DNA of 9,818 nucleotides from Cytophagales bacterium (lineage in GTDB: Bacteria > Bacteroidota > Bacteroidia > Cytophagales > Cyclobacteriaceae), in assembly GCA_003504855.1 (NCBI GenBank), contig DNZD01000297.1, positions 1-9,818 of the forward strand. The letters are read 5' to 3'. The position numbers and the translations under genes were made by a program. The notes below the pieces were generated by a model. That model worked only from the letters and a program-made list of their open reading frames with translations, had not been told where the DNA came from and ran no database searches. Of the stretch, positions 6,947 through 9,818 are shown piece by piece; within the stretch, counting starts at the first letter, position 1, and each line of letters starts with the position of its first letter.

Positions 6947-8890
6947 ATGAGCGATATCAAAATTACCCTGCCCGATGGTTCCATCCGTAACTATCCCGCT
7001 GGTACCACAGGTCTGGCCATTGCCCAAAGCATTAGCGAAGGGCTGGCAAGGGTGGCCCTGTCTATAGAAGTAAACGGTGAAATCAGAGACCTCAACCGCC
7101 CGATCCTGTCCGACAGTTCCATCCGCATATTTACCTGGAATGATAAGGGTGGCAAGTACGCCTTTTGGCACTCTTCGGCACACTTGTTTGCCGAAGCACT
7201 CGAAGCACTTTATCCGGGTGTTAAATTTGGTATCGGTCCGCCCATCGATAATGGATTTTACTACGATGTTGACCTTGGAGACAAAACGTTTGGTGAAGAC
7301 GACCTGGCAAAAGTAGAAGCCAAGATGTCCGAACTCGCCAAAAAGAACAGCGTGTTTGTACGTCGTGACGTCCCTAAGGCGGAAGCAATTGCCTACTTTG
7401 AAAAGAAGGGTGATCCCTATAAAATCGAGTTGCTCCGCGACCTCGCCGATGGCAGCATCACTTTCTACGAGCAAGGGAACTTTACTGATCTGTGTCGTGG
7501 TCCGCACATCCCGCACACCGGCCTAATTAAAGCCGTGAAGTTGCTCAACGTGGCCGGCGCCTATTGGCGCGGTGACGAAAAGAACAAGATGCTCACCCGG
7601 GTATATGGCATCACATTTCCCAAGCAGAAAGAGTTGGAGGAATACCTCATCATGATTGAAGAGGCCAAGAAACGTGACCATCGCAAACTGGGCAAGGAAC
7701 TGGAATTGTTTGCCTTCTCCGAAAAGGTGGGCATGGGACTGCCACTGTGGTTGCCGAAAGGTACCGTGTTGCGGGAGCGCCTGGAGCAATTCATGCGGAA
7801 AGCCCAGATCAGGGCAGGCTATGACCCGGTTGTAACACCTCATATTGGGGCCAAGCAATTGTACGTGACATCCGGGCACTATGAGAAATATGGCAAAGAT
7901 TCATTCCAGCCGATTCATACACCTGATGCGGGGGAAGAGTTTCTGCTCAAACCCATGAATTGTCCGCACCATTGCGAGATCTACAAAGTCAAACCGCGTT
8001 CATACAAGGACCTCCCGATCCGGCTGGCTGAATTTGGAACAGTTTATCGCTATGAGCAAAGTGGAGAACTCCACGGTCTCACCCGCGTTCGCGGCTTTAC
8101 CCAGGACGACGCGCATATCTTCTGTCGTCCGGACCAGGTAAAGGGAGAATTCATCAAGGTTATTGACCTGGTGCTACACGTTTTTAAGTCCCTGGGATTT
8201 GAAAACTACACAGCCCAGGTTTCATTGCGCGATCCCGCCAACAAGGAAAAGTACATCGGGGAGGATTCACTGTGGGATAAGGCTGAACGCGAAATCCAGG
8301 AGGCTGCCGATGAGCGCGGCCTCAAGACGGTTGCTGTCAAGGGTGAGGCGGCATTCTATGGTCCCAAACTTGACTTTATGGTGAAGGATGCATTGGGCAG
8401 GAGCTGGCAGTTGGGTACCATTCAGGTAGATTACCAGTTACCGAAGCGTTTCGAATTGGAATATGTGGGATCAGATAATCAAAAGCATCAGCCGGTGATG
8501 ATCCACCGCGCACCTTTTGGCTCGATGGAGCGATTTATCGCTGTGTTGATTGAGCACTGTGCCGGCAATTTTCCAATTTGGCTTTCGCCTGAACAGGTAG
8601 CCGTTTTGCCGATTTCTGAGCGTTTTAATGAATATGCTGAGAAAGTAATTCAGGAGCTCAAGAATCAGGATATTCGGGGCTTCTTGGATGATCGCGACGA
8701 GAAGATCGGTCGCAAAATCCGGGATGCTGAGGTGAAGAAGGTTCCCTATATGCTCATTGTAGGCGAAAAGGAGGCCCAGGAGGGTGCCGTTTCAGTCCGG
8801 AGGCACGGAGCAGGGGATCAGGGCACCCTGAGCCTGGCGGCCTTTGTAGGGCAGTTTTTGACGGAAAATTCGATGCCCGTAACGGCCTGA
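6947..8890 (+). CDS. thrS: Threonyl-tRNA synthetase
   Basis: A complete 647-residue class II synthetase that charges tRNA-Thr with threonine in the cytosol, close to the usual length of about 640. Domain order: TGS domain (about 1-62); editing domain with H75 and H79 of HSSAH and C183 and H187 of CRGPH, matching E. coli H73, H77, C182 and H186; catalytic core (about 245-545); anticodon-binding domain (about 548-640, from VAVLPISE). The zinc ligands C339 (MNCPHH), H390 (DDAHIF) and H520 (MIHRAPFG) match E. coli C334, H385 and H511. Motif 2 R368 (YRYE) and motif 3 R529 (GSMERF) are intact, so it should both charge and edit. ATG 6947 gives the normal N-terminus [14 protein letters not shown] 6911 would add 12 unlike residues and lies in the promoter-like inverted repeat. 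It heads the thrS-infC-rpmI cluster. Confidence 0.97.
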   Translation: MSDIKITLPDGSIRNYPAGTTGLAIAQSISEGLARVALSIEVNGEIRDLNRPILSDSSIRIFTWNDKGGKYAFWHSSAHLFAEALEALYPGVKFGIGPPIDNGFYYDVDLGDKTFGEDDLAKVEAKMSELAKKNSVFVRRDVPKAEAIAYFEKKGDPYKIELLRDLADGSITFYEQGNFTDLCRGPHIPHTGLIKAVKLLNVAGAYWRGDEKNKMLTRVYGITFPKQKELEEYLIMIEEAKKRDHRKLGKELELFAFSEKVGMGLPLWLPKGTVLRERLEQFMRKAQIRAGYDPVVTPHIGAKQLYVTSGHYEKYGKDSFQPIHTPDAGEEFLLKPMNCPHHCEIYKVKPRSYKDLPIRLAEFGTVYRYEQSGELHGLTRVRGFTQDDAHIFCRPDQVKGEFIKVIDLVLHVFKSLGFENYTAQVSLRDPANKEKYIGEDSLWDKAEREIQEAADERGLKTVAVKGEAAFYGPKLDFMVKDALGRSWQLGTIQVDYQLPKRFELEYVGSDNQKHQPVMIHRAPFGSMERFIAVLIEHCAGNFPIWLSPEQVAVLPISERFNEYAEKVIQELKNQDIRGFLDDRDEKIGRKIRDAEVKKVPYMLIVGEKEAQEGAVSVRRHGAGDQGTLSLAAFVGQFLTENSMPVTA

Positions 8891-8937
8891 TTTCCTAAAA
8901 AAGTGGCGTTTCCTACATGGAAAAATTGAAAATTTGG

Positions 8938-8950
8938 TGATATTTGCGGC
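8938..8950 (+). promoter_or_regulatory. Candidate -7-like element before infC
   Basis: GATATTTG (8939-8946) differs by one base from TAnnTTTG and is followed by CGGC. TTG at 8926-8928 is only 10 nt upstream, too near for a standard -33 box; TGG at 8918-8920 has a more normal spacing but a poorer match. Used as a promoter, it would allow infC-rpmI to be transcribed apart from thrS, with a leader of about 45-50 nt starting with the hairpin at 8949-8968. Confidence 0.38.
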
Positions 8951-8981
8951 CTGTTTGTAAAGGCAGGCTTGTTTTTGTTGT
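8949..8981 (+). terminator. Hairpin with GUAA tetraloop and T-rich tract between thrS and infC
   Basis: GCCTG (8949-8953) pairs perfectly with CAGGC (8964-8968). The stem continues inward with U-G, U-G and U-A pairs, giving 8 bp closed by GUAA (8957-8960), a GNRA tetraloop. TTGTTTTTGTTGT follows at 8969-8981. This is the layout of a weak intrinsic terminator after thrS or an attenuator in the infC leader. It begins directly after the -7-like element, so a third reading is a 5'-end stabilising hairpin on the infC transcript. Choice among these is inference. Confidence 0.5.
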
Positions 8982-8999
8982 TAAACGTAAACCCAACGA

Positions 9000-9584
9000 G
9001 TGGCATTTATACCTGGAAGTAATCGTCCGAGACCTTTGAACAAAGGTTTTCGCCCGAGAGTAGTAGATGAACCTTATCGCGTTAATGAGCGTATCACCGC
9101 TCCCCGTGTGAGGGTCGTTGGAGAGAACATCAAAGTTGATGTATATCCTATTCACGTAGCCATTAAGTTGGCGCAGGACCAGGGCCTGGACTTGGTGGAG
9201 ATTTCACCCAATGCCGATCCGCCCGTTTGTAAGGTGATCGACTATTCCAAGTTTAAGTACGAACAGAAGAAGAAGCAGAAAGAGATTAAGTCGAACGCGC
9301 AAAAGACCGTAGTAAAGGAAATTCGATTTGGTCCCAATACCGACGAGCATGACTTCAATTTTAAAGTGAAGCACGCTGTCAACTTCCTGAAGGAAGGAGC
9401 GAAAGTGAAATCGTACGTGCACTTTGCAGGCCGTTCGATTGTATACAAAGAGCGGGGCGAAATCCTGCTGCTGAAGTTCGCTCAGGCACTGGAGGAAGTA
9501 GGCAAGGTAGAGCAGTTGCCTAAACTGGAAGGAAAGAGAATGTATATGATGGTAGCACCCAAACCCGGTGTTGCCAAGAAGTAG
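9000..9584 (+). CDS. infC: Translation initiation factor IF-3, GTG start
   Basis: A 194-residue IF3, which binds the 30S subunit, keeps 50S away and checks start-codon pairing. The N-terminal domain (about 27-85) carries [14 protein letters not shown] and the signature [20 protein letters not shown] (63-82); a lysine-rich linker helix (83-102) leads to the C-terminal domain (about 103-188) with [20 protein letters not shown] and ending [10 protein letters not shown]. The start is GTG 9000: an in-frame TAA sits at 8988-8990 and no Met occurs before residue 181. The first 26 residues are a basic, proline-rich extension of the kind common in Bacteroidota IF3. A TTG (codon 13) is the next alternative. 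Two stop codons in tandem (TAG TAG) end it. It sits 109 nt after thrS and 24 nt before rpmI, the classical order. Confidence 0.95.
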   Translation: MAFIPGSNRPRPLNKGFRPRVVDEPYRVNERITAPRVRVVGENIKVDVYPIHVAIKLAQDQGLDLVEISPNADPPVCKVIDYSKFKYEQKKKQKEIKSNAQKTVVKEIRFGPNTDEHDFNFKVKHAVNFLKEGAKVKSYVHFAGRSIVYKERGEILLLKFAQALEEVGKVEQLPKLEGKRMYMMVAPKPGVAKK

Positions 9585-9608
9585 TAGTTACGTTTATTAG
9601 ATAAGACA

Positions 9609-9809
9609 ATGCCGAAATTAAAAACAAAGTCAGGCGCCAAGAAGCGCTTCAAGGTTACAGGAAGCGGTAAGATCAAGCGCAAGCATGCTTACAAGCGTCA
9701 TATCCTGACCAAAAAAGGTACAAAGCAAAAGCGCAGACTCAGTCACGCCGCCGTCGTTAAGAAAGTTGACGAGGGTAACGTACGTCCGATGCTGCCGTAT
9801 GCACTGTAA
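9609..9809 (+). CDS. rpmI: 50S ribosomal protein L35
   Basis: A complete 66-residue, strongly basic ribosomal protein of the large subunit. The typical L35 opening [20 protein letters not shown] is followed by the [14 protein letters not shown] segment (24-37) and the conserved KRRL (41-44), and it is the usual length. ATG 9609 follows infC by 24 nt; the spacer is A/T-rich with no clear SD. The gene order infC-rpmI predicts rplT (L20) immediately beyond the window; in several bacteria L20 represses this operon through a leader or intergenic RNA structure, but the 24-nt spacer here is too short to show one by itself. Confidence 0.97.
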   Translation: MPKLKTKSGAKKRFKVTGSGKIKRKHAYKRHILTKKGTKQKRRLSHAAVVKKVDEGNVRPMLPYAL

Positions 9810-9818
9810 TCCATCCAG

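Noticed and set aside
6821..7516. A 231-codon open frame on the minus strand across the end of the second DUF5686 gene and the start of thrS
   Set aside because: It lies antisense to two strongly supported genes, spans their intergenic region, and its translation resembles no known family; it is best explained by codon usage of the sense genes.

Overview
The window looks like an ordinary chromosomal stretch of a Bacteroidota bacterium, most likely of the Cytophagales type. The main reasons are two large proteins with the CarboxypepD_reg-like plus DUF5686 architecture (a Bacteroidota outer-membrane family), A/T-rich start regions that mostly lack Shine-Dalgarno sequences, and TATTTGC-like elements resembling the Bacteroidota -7 promoter box. 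Base composition looks close to half G+C. There are no mobile elements, CRISPR arrays, tRNAs or rRNAs, and no gap of more than 300 bases without a gene.

Layout: (1) 1-324, minus strand: the N-terminal part of a short-chain dehydrogenase/reductase cut by the window edge. (2) A 49-bp divergent gap, then on the plus strand a TrmH/SpoU tRNA 2'-O-methyltransferase (374-1060) and, 25 nt later, a SanA-like DUF218 membrane protein (1086-1733). (3) Two tandem, almost collinear paralogues of about 830 residues (1795-4293 and 4379-6880), each with a signal peptide, a CarboxypepD_reg-like beta-sandwich and a DUF5686 region ending in an outer-membrane barrel-like C-terminus. (4) The translation block thrS (6947-8890), infC (9000-9584), rpmI (9609-9809); rplT is expected just beyond the right edge.

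How they work together: thrS-infC-rpmI is the widely conserved translation cluster (threonyl-tRNA synthetase, IF3, L35). The middle of the window is envelope-oriented (SanA-like protein and two outer-membrane proteins), but no substrate can be named from the sequence. TrmH modifies tRNA and may share a transcript with the SanA-like gene.

Most worth a second look: the tandem DUF5686 duplication; a pair of mutually exclusive inverted repeats just before thrS that overlap a promoter-like element; a GNRA-capped hairpin plus T-rich tract between thrS and infC; two non-ATG starts (TTG for the second DUF5686 gene, GTG for infC) that are forced by upstream stops and absent internal Met codons; and a promoter-like motif seen upstream of four genes. 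I did not find convincing evidence of a wholly new biological system.
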